From positions 195,708 to 259,707 of the forward strand of contig NZ_CP033004.1 in NCBI RefSeq assembly GCF_005080745.1: a stretch of DNA of 64,000 nucleotides, given 5' to 3'. The notes under the pieces were generated by a model. It saw nothing but the letters and a program-made list of their open reading frames with translations. It was not told the DNA's origin and made no database searches. Position 1 is the stretch's first letter. Each line of letters begins with the position of its first letter. The DNA comes from Buchnera aphidicola (Melaphis rhois) (GTDB lineage: Bacteria > Pseudomonadota > Gammaproteobacteria > Enterobacterales > Enterobacteriaceae). Both the position numbers and the translations under genes were made by a program. Positions 39,897-49,521 of this stretch are shown in pieces.

Positions 39897-40976
39897 TTAG
39901 TTAATCTTAAATATACAAGTTAAGCCCAGTAAAGTAAATACAAAAGCAATAATCCAAAATCGAACTATTACTCTCGGTTCGGGGCAAGTGGTTAATTCAT
40001 AATGATGGTGAATTGGCGTCATTCTAAATATTCTTTTCTTTCTTAATTTAAAATATGTTACCTGAATCATTACTGATAAAGTCTCTATAATGAAAATTCC
40101 GCTCATAATGAAAAATATTATTTCTTGATGTAATAATATAGCTATTGTTCCTATCATTCCTCCTAAAGGAAGAGATCCAATATCTCCCATAAATATTTTT
40201 GCTGGATATGTATTAAACCATAAAAATCCTAATCCTGATCCGATAATAGCTGAACAAAAAATAGCAAGTTCATTAATATGAGCTATATACATGATATTAA
40301 AATATTTTGCACAATTTAAATTTCCAGAAATAAATGATAATATACATAATCCTATAGATATAAAAACAACAGGAATAATTGCTAATCCGTCTAAACCGTC
40401 TGTTAAGTTTACAGCGTTACTAGATCCAACTAATATAAAATATGATAAAAGTATATATATTATTCCAATATGAATCACAACATTTTTTTTAATTGGAAGT
40501 ATTAATTGAATAAAAAAGTTATTTTTTGTGTTATAACATATTATTGTAATTAAAAAAATGGAAAATATAGATAGAAAAAAAAGTTTCCACTTAGATGATA
40601 ATCCTTTGGATGTTTTAAAGTAAATTTTTTTATAATCGTCTATTAACCCGATTATTCCAAATCCTATTAAAACTATTAATGTGTATCGAATATATATATT
40701 TAATAAATTTGACCATAATAAAACAGATACAAGAATAGAAGATAATATTAGTAACCCCCCCATAGTTGGTATATTTTGCTTTTTATAATGTGTTTTCGGT
40801 CCTTTATTCCTAATAATTTGATAAATTTGGTATTTTTTTAAGTATGTAATTAAGTGTGATCCAAATATTAGAGAGAAAGATAATGACGTCAACAAACTGA
40901 TAAGAGATCGATAGATTAAATATGATAACTGGTTAAAATTTGTATTAAAAAAATGCTTAATTATGAGAACAAGCAT
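39897..40976 (-). CDS. mraY: Phospho-MurNAc-pentapeptide transferase MraY
   Basis: Integral membrane enzyme that makes lipid I from UDP-MurNAc-pentapeptide and undecaprenyl phosphate. It has 359 residues (E. coli 360), about ten membrane segments, the DD motif GLIDDYKKI, NLTDGLDGLAIIP and the HHHYE motif (PIHHHYELT), with FMGDIGSLPLGG. The start overlaps the murF stop by 20 bases, and the frame is unbroken despite the many A/T runs around it. Confidence 0.97.
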   Translation of the reverse strand: MLVLIIKHFFNTNFNQLSYLIYRSLISLLTSLSFSLIFGSHLITYLKKYQIYQIIRNKGPKTHYKKQNIPTMGGLLILSSILVSVLLWSNLLNIYIRYTLIVLIGFGIIGLIDDYKKIYFKTSKGLSSKWKLFFLSIFSIFLITIICYNTKNNFFIQLILPIKKNVVIHIGIIYILLSYFILVGSSNAVNLTDGLDGLAIIPVVFISIGLCILSFISGNLNCAKYFNIMYIAHINELAIFCSAIIGSGLGFLWFNTYPAKIFMGDIGSLPLGGMIGTIAILLHQEIIFFIMSGIFIIETLSVMIQVTYFKLRKKRIFRMTPIHHHYELTTCPEPRVIVRFWIIAFVFTLLGLTCIFKIN

Positions 40977-42343
40977 AAGTATATTCCTGAATTAGTTTTT
41001 GTACTATGACTTCTAACTTTTCGCTTCTAGATCCTTTCACTAGAATTGTTATTTTTTTATATAAAAATATTTTTTGTATTAAATTATTAATTAATACTTT
41101 CGGTGAAGTATAGTGATATCCTTTTTTACTGTTTTTACTTATTTCCTTACTTAATGTACCAATACTCATAACTTCATTTATTTTGGAAGCAAAACAAACG
41201 TTTCCGATCATTCTATGATATAAAATACTTGCCGCTCCGAGTTCAGATATATTTCCAGAAACGAAAATTGTATACCCTGGCATATTTTCTAAAATTTTGA
41301 TTGCTGCAATCGTTGATGCAATATTAGCATTATAAGTATCATTAATAATTATTTGATATTTATTTAGTTTAATAATTTCTAGTCTTCCAGGAATAGTTGG
41401 AGCTTTAGATAGTCCACGTTGAATATATTTTAGAGGAATATTTAATGAAATTGCTATAGCTGCAGCAGCGAGGGCGTTAGAAACATTATGAAATCCTAAC
41501 AAAGGTAAATCAATATTTGTTTTTCCATGTGGAGAATGTAGTATAAAAGAAGAACCATTATTATTTAGAACAATGTTACTCGCAAATAAGTCGTTTTTTT
41601 TTTATTGAAAACCAAATTACATTTTTTGTATTTATATTTTTTTTCCATCTTGACCAATGGTGGCTATCTGCATTAAATATGGCTATACCAGTTTTGGATA
41701 ATCCAATAAAAATTTCTTGTTTTGCTTTAGAGACTCCTAATAATGATTTAAATCCATCTAAATGAGAATAATGAATATTGTTTATTAGTACTATATTAGG
41801 TTTAGTTAATTGTGTTGAATATGAGATCTCTTTATGATGGTTAGCACCAATCTCGATAACAGCATATTTGTGTGATGAAGTAAGATTTAATAATGTCAGT
41901 GGTACTCCAATATTATTGTTTAAATTTTGAAATGTCGATAAAGTTTTTCCGCAATGTCGTAATATAGAAGTAGTAATTTCCTTAACAGATGTTTTTCCAG
42001 ATGATCCAGTTAATGCAATAATATGTGATTTACTTTGTTTTCTTATCCAGAATGCTATTTTACCCAAAGCTATAGTAGTGTCTTTTACAATAATTTGTGG
42101 TATATCTGATTTAATTTTATTTTCTACTAATATTGCAGAAGCTCCTTTTATTATTGCTTCATTAATAAATCTATGTGCATTAAAACGCTTTCCTAATATA
42201 GCAATAAATAGACATCCTGGAATGATTTTTTTGGAATCTATGCTAATGGCATTAAAAGTTAAATTATTTTTTTTATAAGTATCGTTGTGGAAATACATAC
42301 CGTTTGTAATTGAACATAGTTGATTAAGAGATATTTGGATCAT
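40957..42343 (-). CDS. murF: UDP-MurNAc-tripeptide-D-Ala-D-Ala ligase MurF, frame broken in a poly(A) run
   Basis: Adds D-Ala-D-Ala to complete the pentapeptide. The first part (42343-41576) has ALTGSSGKTSVKEITT, NLNNNIGVPLTLL and IEIGANHHKEI, and ends after WFSIKKK. The rest continues in another frame: NDLFASNIVLNNNGSSFIL aligned with E. coli SDFTATNI and leading to LGFHNVSNALAAAA, DTYNANIASTIAAI and TILVKGSRSEKLE. The coding run A10 at 41603-41594 must be A9 (or A12) to join them, the opposite sign from most of the other breaks. The repaired product has about 461 residues (E. coli 452). Confidence 0.9.
41594..41603 (-). repeat. A10 run (coding strand) at the murF frame break
   Basis: Plus strand T10. 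Nine or twelve would restore MurF; eleven would not, because it leads to a stop. Confidence 0.8.
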
Positions 42344-42347
42344 ATTT

Positions 42348-43545
42348 TTATTCCAATAATTTTTTAATTACTTCATGATCAGAAAAATGATACCTTTTAT
42401 TTTTTATAATTTGGTATTTCTCATGACCTTTCCCTAATATTGCAATACAATCGTCAATATTAGCGTGAGTTACGGCAAAAGTAATAGCGTTTTTTCGATT
42501 TAATATGATATAAATATTTTTTTTATATGTACATTTTTCTAAGATATCTTCAATAATTTGTTTTTGATTTTCATTTCTTGGATTGTCATTAGTTAAAATT
42601 ATATTGTCAGCTATTGTTTCGGCAACTGCCCCCATTAAAGATCGTTTTGATTTATCTCTATCTCCTCCACAACCAAAAACACACCATATTTTATTATGAT
42701 AATATATTTCACGAATGGTTTTTAATACATTTCTAAATGCATCTTCGTTGTGTGCATAGTCAATGATAATTGATGGTTTGTTTGGAACTTTAAATAATTG
42801 CATTCTTCCATAAATAGCTTGTATTTTATTACATGTCTTTATTAAATAAGAAATTGGATATCCTAATTCTAGAAGTGTTGCTAGAGCTAATAATAAGTTA
42901 ATAACATTAAATCGTCCAAATAATTTACTGTTGAGTACTCCTTCTCCCCAACTAGATTTAAAGTAAATATCAGTTTGAGATTTTTTATATATTATATGAT
43001 GTGCAAATATCCATTTTTTAAACGATGAAAAATTAAAAGTTTGATGTGTACTAACTATAATAACATTGTTTTTTGGCAACTTTTTAATCCAGGTTCTTCC
43101 AATATTATCATCAGTATTAATAATAAACGTTTGTATTCTGTTTTGAGAAAAAAATTTCCATTTTGCTTGTATATAGTTTTCTAAATTTATATGGTAATCC
43201 AAATGGTCAGATGTAATATTGGTAAGTATTGCTATGGAAAAGTAAAGTTTAGATATTCGATTTTGAGCTATTCCATGTGAAGAAATTTCCATAGCAATAA
43301 TTTTAATGTGTTTTTTTAACATTTTTTTTAAGAATCTTTGTATATTAACAAAAGATTCTGTTGTATTTACGGATGGTTTGAGATCATTATAAGTTCCATT
43401 TCCTAAAGTGCCCATAATGCCTATTGTTCGTTTTAGTAGGTAACTCCATTGAGCAATAAGGTGAGTTACAGAACTTTTTCCATTGGTCCCGGTGACTCCA
43501 ATAAGTGTTAACTCATTTTTTTTTTATTATAGTTTTATTTTGCAT
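42348..43545 (-). CDS. murE: UDP-MurNAc-tripeptide synthetase MurE, N-terminal domain missing and frame broken
   Basis: Adds meso-diaminopimelate. The central ATPase and C-terminal domains are intact: VTGTNGKSSVTHLIAQW, MEISSHGIAQNR, TNITSDHLDYH, DYAHNEDAFRN, and the DAP-specific DDNPRNENQ. The first in-frame ATG (43415) lies after the P-loop. Removing one A from the run 43525-43516 (A10 to A9) joins an ATG at 43545 to MQNKTIIKKNELTLIGVTG. Even then about 100 residues of the substrate-binding N-terminal domain are missing. I regard it as either eroding or using a shortened enzyme. Confidence 0.8.
43516..43525 (-). repeat. A10 run (coding strand) near the murE start
   Basis: Plus strand T10. 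A9 (or A12) joins the ATG at 43545 with the MurE catalytic frame. A11 joins it only to a stop upstream. Confidence 0.65.
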
Positions 43546-43841
43546 TGTAAATAAGTATTCAAAGTATTTTATAAAATGTATCATAAAATTTTATTATGTA
43601 TAACATTTCTATAATATTTTGTTGTATTAAAATAGTCTCCTGCTATGTATATTAATACGTTTATCAAAATATTCTTATGGGTATTACGTATAACATTGTA
43701 AAGCATGATATGAATACACGGTAGTTGTATTAATTTTTAATTATTTTATTGTACTTGTATTGATATATGTAATTTAATTATATTGATCTGATAATATAAT
43801 AATTTTTTAAACCATTTATATGGATTTATTATTTTAATATT
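43546..43841 (-). pseudogene. Decayed 5' end of murE (ftsI-murE spacer)
   Basis: 296 bp between the ftsI stop and the first usable murE start. Its size is close to that of the roughly 100-codon MurE N-terminal domain that is missing, yet every minus-strand frame has several stops. Only faint matches occur, such as AGDYF against the E. coli AGDLF. In E. coli ftsI and murE nearly touch, so this is best read as erased coding sequence. Confidence 0.45.
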
Positions 43842-45546
43842 TTAATAGATATCATCAGGTTTAATATTAATTATTCTTAATGCAAAGTTCATGATTGAGC
43901 TAAATACTGGAGCAGAAATTGTTCCTCCATAATATTTTCCTGCTTTTGGATCGTTGATCATTACAATAAGAGAAAATTTTGGATGACTAATTGGAGCAAC
44001 ACCTACCGTATAAGATATATATCTATTAACATATTTTCCATTTATATTTACTTTTTTTGAAGTTCCTGTTTTTGCTGCAACTTTGTATCCTCTAATCGCT
44101 GCTTTTATTCCCACACCTCCTGGTTTAGTCACGGATTCAAGCATTTTTAATACAATTTTTACTAGAGATTTAGAAAATACTTGTACTTCATTAGTTTTTT
44201 TATGAGTTTTAATAATAGATAATGGCTTAGACAAGCCGTATCTACCGATGATTGTGTAAACATTTGCTAATTGAAGGGGTGTAACCATCAATCCATATCC
44301 GAAAGAAAATGTAGCTTTGTCTAAATCAGACCATTTTTTTTTTGTGGATATATTCCTTTTTGTTCTCCTATTAATCCTAAGTTAGTTGATTTCCCTAAAC
44401 CAAATTTAGAATAAACATCAGTTAGTGCAGATACTGGCATTAGAAGTGCTAATTTAGATACACCTGTATTACTTGATTTTTTTAGGATATCAGTAATTGA
44501 TAATTTATTATGATACGATACGTCTTGTATTGTATGTTGGTTTATTTCAAATGGAGTAGTGTTAATTACAGATTTTGGTGTTATAATTTTATTTTTTAAC
44601 GCTTGCATGATTACCATAGGTTTAACTGTAGATCCAGGTTCAAATATATCAGTAATGGCTTTATTTCGAATTAATTCCATAGATACTTTTTTTAAGTTAT
44701 TTGGATTATATGTTGGGCTATTAGCCATAGCTAAAATTTCACCAGTTTTTATGTTTGTTAAAATAGCTGTTCCAGATTTAGCTTGGTTAAAATTAACAGC
44801 ATTAGTTAATTCACGATATATAATAGTTTGTAATCTTATGTCTATACTTAAATTTATGTTGTGTGGTATATTTTTTTTAACTAATGTAACTTTTTCAACG
44901 ATATTTCCAAACTTGTCGGTTCTAATTTTTCGCTTTCCTGGGGTTCCTATAAGTATCTTATCAAAACTTTTCTCTAACCCTTCAATTCCTATTCCGTCAA
45001 CGTCAGTTAATCCGATTAATTGTGAAACTAGTTTTCCAGATGGATAATATCTCTTAAAATCTTCAGTAACGTACATTCCAGGCAAGTTTAATTTTTTTAT
45101 GTATTCTCCAACTTTTGGACTAACTTTTTGTGCTAAATATGTAAAATGACTATTTTTGAAATGATGAATTTTATATATAATTTCTCTTAGAGGAATAGAT
45201 AATACTTTTGATAATTCTTTCCATTTTTCATTTATAACAATTTTTTTTTTAAAAAAAATTTTGGATCTATACTAATATTGTTTACAGGTATACTTAGAGC
45301 CAATATATTTCCTGATCTATCTTTGATAATTCCTCTTGAATTAGGTTCTAATTGTATTCTAGATGATATTAAATCGCTTTTCTGTATTAATTGTTTAGTA
45401 TTAAATAATTGTAATATAGTTATTTTAAAAAAAATTATAGTAATAGAAGTAATAATTATACTAAACAAAATAATAAAACGGTTATTAGTATAGTAACGTT
45501 TTTTTGTAAAGTTATTAATTTCTATGTTATTAACAATATATTTCAT
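43842..45546 (-). CDS. ftsI: Septal transpeptidase FtsI (PBP3), frame broken twice in poly(A) runs
   Basis: Class B penicillin-binding protein that cross-links septal peptidoglycan. Three open segments follow each other. Segment one has the membrane helix (about 25-47) and SRGIIKDRSGNILALS and ends after IDPKFFLKKK. One extra base at A10 45250-45241 (or the adjacent T8) continues IVINEKWKELSKVLSIPLRE to the second part with SxxK (GSTVKPMVIM) and SSNTGVSKL. One extra A at A10 44343-44334 turns QKKNG-stop into QKKKWSDLDKATFSFGYG and the KTGTSKKV motif. About 568 residues result (E. coli 588). All catalytic residues are intact. Confidence 0.9.
44334..44343 (-). repeat. A10 run (coding strand), second ftsI break
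   Basis: Plus strand T10. Eleven gives YPQKKKWSDLDKATF, matching E. coli YPQKQRWSDIERATF. Confidence 0.8.
45241..45258 (-). repeat. T8-A10 tract (coding strand), first ftsI break
   Basis: Coding strand TTTTTTTT followed by ten A. One extra base in either run gives the frame IVINEKWKEL. Confidence 0.75.
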
Positions 45547-45561
45547 GAGTATAATAACTTC

Positions 45562-45891
45562 CTATTTTTTTGGTTCTGATTGGATAATAATTTTTTCTTT
45601 AAATGGATCAACATATGTCATATTTAATTTTTTTATAGCGTTCTGTTCAACTCTACTATGAGATGTTAATAAACTTCTTTCTATAATTAAAGTGTTCCAT
45701 TCTGATTCTATTTTGTTTTTAATTATGTTTAATCGCTCTTCTCGTGAAATTAATAATCGTGTTTTCTGGATAATAGTAATTAATAAGATTGAAGATATTG
45801 TAATTATTAATAGTAAAATTAGTATATATTTATAAAATTTTATTAAATCGTTTAGAATAATTTTAGGTAAATGATAATAATTATTGTTCAT
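45562..45891 (-). CDS. ftsL: Cell division protein FtsL
   Basis: Small bitopic divisome protein of 109 residues (E. coli 121): a short cytoplasmic part, one membrane helix (about 19-40, ILILLLIITISSILLITII), and a periplasmic leucine-zipper-like coiled coil ending in NAIKKLNMTYVDP. Identification rests on position between rsmH and ftsI plus this architecture and the conserved RSLLTSHSRVEQNAIKKL. It overlaps the end of rsmH by 11 bases. Confidence 0.9.
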   Translation of the reverse strand: MNNNYYHLPKIILNDLIKFYKYILILLLIITISSILLITIIQKTRLLISREERLNIIKNKIESEWNTLIIERSLLTSHSRVEQNAIKKLNMTYVDPFKEKIIIQSEPKK

Positions 45892-46825
45892 TGATATTTT
45901 TCTTTTCAGAAATTCTTAAAATTGCACTGCGTGCTCTTGGGTTAGTGTTAATTTCGATTTTCGTTGGTATAACTTTATCGATAATTTTTAATGTGATTTG
46001 TTTTAAATTACTTAATTGTATTTCATTAATTCCAATTCCAGTTGGAATAAATGGTGGTTTACTATTTTTTAGTATGAATTTTTTAACTATACGATCTTCA
46101 AGTGAATGAAAACTTATTACTGATAAACGCCCTTTGTAAGTTAATATTTTTAATGCATATTTAAGAACCTCTCTAAGTTCGTTTAATTCTTGATTGATAT
46201 GTATTCTAATAGCTTGAAAAGTTCTTGTAGCGGGATGTTTTTTATTTTTTGGAACAATTTTTTTTATAAGATTTGATAATTCGATAGTTGTAGTAATAGG
46301 TTTAATTTTGTTTTGCTGAACAATTTTAATAGCTATTTTTTTTGCAAAACGTTCTTCTCCAAATTCGTATAAAACTTTCGTAATAGATTTAACATCAGAT
46401 TTCATTAACCATTCAGAGGCTTTAATTCCCACTTTTGGATTCATACGCATGTCAAGTGGTCCATTTAATAAAAAAGAAAATCCTCTATTTGGATTATTTA
46501 GTTGCATAGACGACATTCCTAGGTCTAATAATATTCCGTCAATTTTTTTAGTATTATTTCTTTGAAAATTTTTTAAAATTTTTGAAAAATTACCTGGAAT
46601 GATATGAAACCTATTATCGCATATTTTTTTCGCTATATTAATAGAATATGGATCTTTATCAATAGCATATAATGTTCCTCTATCGTTTAAATGTTCTAAA
46701 ATCTTTTTTGAATGACCTCCGAATCCAAATGTACAATCAATATAAGTTCCGTTTTTTTTGATATTTAACGATTTAATTACTTCTTTTGTTAAGACAGGAA
46801 TATGATTTAAATGTATATTATTCAC
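45881..46825 (-). CDS. rsmH: 16S rRNA m4C1402 methyltransferase RsmH
   Basis: SAM-dependent methyltransferase (formerly MraW) that N4-methylates C1402 of 16S rRNA; 314 residues (E. coli 313). HIPVLTKEVIKSL, YIDCTFGFGGHSKKILE (SAM loop), LLDLGMSSMQLNNPNRGFSF and VISFHSLEDRIVKKF are intact. It is the first gene of the dcw cluster; mraZ, which precedes it in E. coli, is absent. Confidence 0.97.
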   Translation of the reverse strand: MNNIHLNHIPVLTKEVIKSLNIKKNGTYIDCTFGFGGHSKKILEHLNDRGTLYAIDKDPYSINIAKKICDNRFHIIPGNFSKILKNFQRNNTKKIDGILLDLGMSSMQLNNPNRGFSFLLNGPLDMRMNPKVGIKASEWLMKSDVKSITKVLYEFGEERFAKKIAIKIVQQNKIKPITTTIELSNLIKKIVPKNKKHPATRTFQAIRIHINQELNELREVLKYALKILTYKGRLSVISFHSLEDRIVKKFILKNSKPPFIPTGIGINEIQLSNLKQITLKIIDKVIPTKIEINTNPRARSAILRISEKKNINEQ

Positions 46826-47014
46826 GTTTTTGAGTACAACACTTTAATATTTAAGTTATGTAATTTATATATGTTAACTGATATATTTTATATTTTAATG
46901 ATACATTGTATTTATATAAAATAATTAAATATCATATAATAAAAATCGTATTGGTTGAATATTACGCTTAACAATATATACAATTATGATTATATATAAA
47001 TTGTAGTTAGATTA

Positions 47015-47494
47015 CTAATTTCTAGAAATACTTATGATTCCTGATCGAGAAATTTCAATTATTTCTGATATATCTCGTATTACAGCTAGATATGAGTTTA
47101 TTTTATTACTGGTTCCTGATAGTTGTACCGTATAATGTAAAGATGTTACATTAACAATAATACCTTGAAAGATATCAGTAATTTGTTTTAGTTCTTTTCG
47201 TGTACTACTTGTAATACTTTTGATTTTAATTAATATAATTTCTCGTTCTAAGTGATTTTCATATTCTATTTCGGTGACTTGTAAAACATCTATTAACTTA
47301 TGTAATTGTTTTTCTATTTGTTCAATTACTTTTTCATCTCCTTCGGTTTGTATAGTCATTTTTGATATAGACGAATCTTCTGTTGGCGCGACTGTTATAC
47401 TTTCTATGTTATATCCTCTTTGTGAAAATAGTCCTACTACTCGTGATAATGCTCCAGATTCGTTTTCTAATAAAATAGATATAATTCTTTTCAT
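47015..47494 (-). CDS. ilvH: Acetolactate synthase III small subunit
   Basis: Regulatory subunit of AHAS III, 159 residues (E. coli 163), with an N-terminal ACT domain (1-76) and the C-terminal activating domain. N11, G14 and N29, positions known from E. coli to be needed for valine inhibition, are all present ([25 protein letters not shown]). So feedback by valine is probably retained. It begins five bases after ilvI. Confidence 0.96.
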   Translation of the reverse strand: MKRIISILLENESGALSRVVGLFSQRGYNIESITVAPTEDSSISKMTIQTEGDEKVIEQIEKQLHKLIDVLQVTEIEYENHLEREIILIKIKSITSSTRKELKQITDIFQGIIVNVTSLHYTVQLSGTSNKINSYLAVIRDISEIIEISRSGIISISRN

Positions 47495-47499
47495 AGTAT

Positions 47500-49221
47500 T
47501 TATTTTCCGTTTTTTCTTAATATCATACTATTCATTCCTCCACCTCGGATTTGCATGGGATATACATGTTCCGAAGCATCAATTATTACGTCAACGAAAA
47601 CTAAGTGTCCTTTTTTTAATTGTTCTAAAGCTATTCTTAATTTTTTTTCTAAGTCTTTAGGATGTTCAATGTATATTCCTATATGTCCATATGATTCAGC
47701 TAATTGAACGAAATTTGGTAAGGATTTCATGTAAGAGTGAGAATGTCGACCCGAATAGATTATGTCTTGCCATTGTCGTACCATACCTAATGATCTATTG
47801 TTTAAATTTAATATTAATATTGGTAATTCATATTGCATCGCTGTAGATAGTTCTTGAATATTCATCTGAATACTTCCATCTCCAGTGATACAAATAATTG
47901 TCTTTTTTGGTAATGCTAGTTTGGCGCCTAAAGCTGCTGGCAAACCAAATCCCATAGTACCTAATCCACCTGAATTAATCCATCTTCTAGGTTTTTGAAA
48001 GGGATAATATAATGCTGTAAACATTTGATGTTGTCCAACATCGGATGCAATATAAGCTTCTCCTTTAGTAAGTTTCCAGATAGTTTTGATAACGCTTTGT
48101 GGTTTAATCTTTACGTTATCTATGTTAATATGTAAACTATTCATACTTTTCCAATGATTAATTTTGATCCACCATTTTTTTAAGCAATAAAGTTCTTTTA
48201 CAAACATGCTATCGTTTATAAGTTGTAGCATTTGTTGTAAAATGTTTTTTGCATTTCCTATAATTGGGATATGTGCAGTAATAGTTTTTGATATAGATGT
48301 AGGATCGATATCAATATGTATAATCGTAGCATTTGGACAATATTTATCAACGTTATTGGTAGTTCTGTCGTCAAACCGAACTCCTATTGCTAAGATTAAG
48401 TCAGAGTTATGTATAGCCATGTTAGCTTCATAAGTACCGTGCATACCTAACATATTTAAATTTTGTGGATGTTGACCTGGAAATGCTCCAAGTGCCATTA
48501 AAGAAGTAGTCACTGGAATATTAAGTCTTTCTGCAAATTCTTTTAGTTCGTTGTGACTGTTCGAACTAATAACTCCTCCTCCTACGTAAATTATAGGTTG
48601 CTTTGCTAGTTTTAAAGCATCAATAGCTTTTTTTATTTGTCCAAAATGGCCTTTAATTATTGGATGATAAGAACGTATATTGATTTTAGTTGGCCATACA
48701 TATGGTTTTTTCTTACATGAGTTAAGAATGTCTTTAGGTAAATCAATTACAATTGGACCAGGTCGACCACTTGACGCAAGCCAAAATGCTTTTTTAAAAG
48801 TAATAGGAATATCTTCTGTTTTTTTTACTAAAAAACTGTGTTTAACTATTGGTCGGGAAATTCCTATCATATCGCATTCTTGAAATGCATCATATCCTAT
48901 TAAGTACGACGCTACTTGTCCTGATATTACTACTATAGGAATTGAATCCATATATGCTGTAGCAATACCTGTGATAGCATTAGTTGCACCAGGTCCAGAA
49001 GTGACTAAAACTACTCCTACCTTCCCCGTAGCTCGTGCATATCCATCAGCCATATGAGTAGCACCTTGTTCGTGACGTACTAATATGTGTTTAATTTTAT
49101 TAGTTGATTTCAGAGAGTCATATATGTCTAGTACTGCTCCTCCAGGATAACCAAAAATGTATTTAATACCTTGATCGATCAGTGATTGAATAACCATTTC
49201 AGATCCTGATAACATTTCCAT
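47500..49221 (-). CDS. ilvI: Acetolactate synthase III large subunit
   Basis: ThDP-dependent catalytic subunit, 573 residues (E. coli 574), committing pyruvate (and 2-ketobutyrate from threonine) to valine, leucine and isoleucine. The catalytic Glu is in [19 protein letters not shown]; the ThDP motif is [17 protein letters not shown] with NLNNRSLGM; the C-terminus is [15 protein letters not shown] lies five bases before the ATG. Upstream is a perfect 18-bp inverted repeat. Branched-chain amino acids are supplied to the host. Confidence 0.97.
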   Translation of the reverse strand: MEMLSGSEMVIQSLIDQGIKYIFGYPGGAVLDIYDSLKSTNKIKHILVRHEQGATHMADGYARATGKVGVVLVTSGPGATNAITGIATAYMDSIPIVVISGQVASYLIGYDAFQECDMIGISRPIVKHSFLVKKTEDIPITFKKAFWLASSGRPGPIVIDLPKDILNSCKKKPYVWPTKINIRSYHPIIKGHFGQIKKAIDALKLAKQPIIYVGGGVISSNSHNELKEFAERLNIPVTTSLMALGAFPGQHPQNLNMLGMHGTYEANMAIHNSDLILAIGVRFDDRTTNNVDKYCPNATIIHIDIDPTSISKTITAHIPIIGNAKNILQQMLQLINDSMFVKELYCLKKWWIKINHWKSMNSLHINIDNVKIKPQSVIKTIWKLTKGEAYIASDVGQHQMFTALYYPFQKPRRWINSGGLGTMGFGLPAALGAKLALPKKTIICITGDGSIQMNIQELSTAMQYELPILILNLNNRSLGMVRQWQDIIYSGRHSHSYMKSLPNFVQLAESYGHIGIYIEHPKDLEKKLRIALEQLKKGHLVFVDVIIDASEHVYPMQIRGGGMNSMILRKNGK

Positions 49222-49521
49222 TTTTTCTCCGATTATAATTTTAATATTTATTTTAATATAGTTTTACATATAATATTAAATGCGTGTACTTAATATTATA
49301 TGTAAAATGATTATTGCAGTTTATTTATATAAATTGTTCTATAGTAGATATATAAATTATTATTTTCAATTAACTTGTTAAGTTTATGATAAAATGTTTG
49401 TTTTTAAATGTAAATCGATATATTTTAGTTTTGACTTTTTTTAAAATATTTATTGATTATTTATAATTATTAAAATTTGACACTATTACTTTAGTGAAGT
49501 ATTACGTATTATTAGTTTTAT
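49222..49521. other. Spacer apbE-ilvI
   Basis: 300 bp, A/T-rich, without a gene. It contains the inverted repeat at 49262-49307 and must carry the ilvIH promoter. No leader peptide rich in branched-chain codons is visible. Confidence 0.5.
49262..49307. repeat. 18-bp perfect inverted repeat upstream of ilvI
   Basis: TTTTACATATAATATTAA (49262-49279) and its exact complement (49290-49307) are separated by ATGCGTGTAC. It lies 41 bp upstream of the ilvI ATG, and no T run follows it on the minus strand. It could be a 5'-UTR hairpin, an operator, or a remote terminator of apbE. Confidence 0.85.

Noticed and set aside
43546-43841. A complete MurE N-terminal domain in another frame
   Set aside because: I translated the region in the minus frames and found many stops and only trivial matches.
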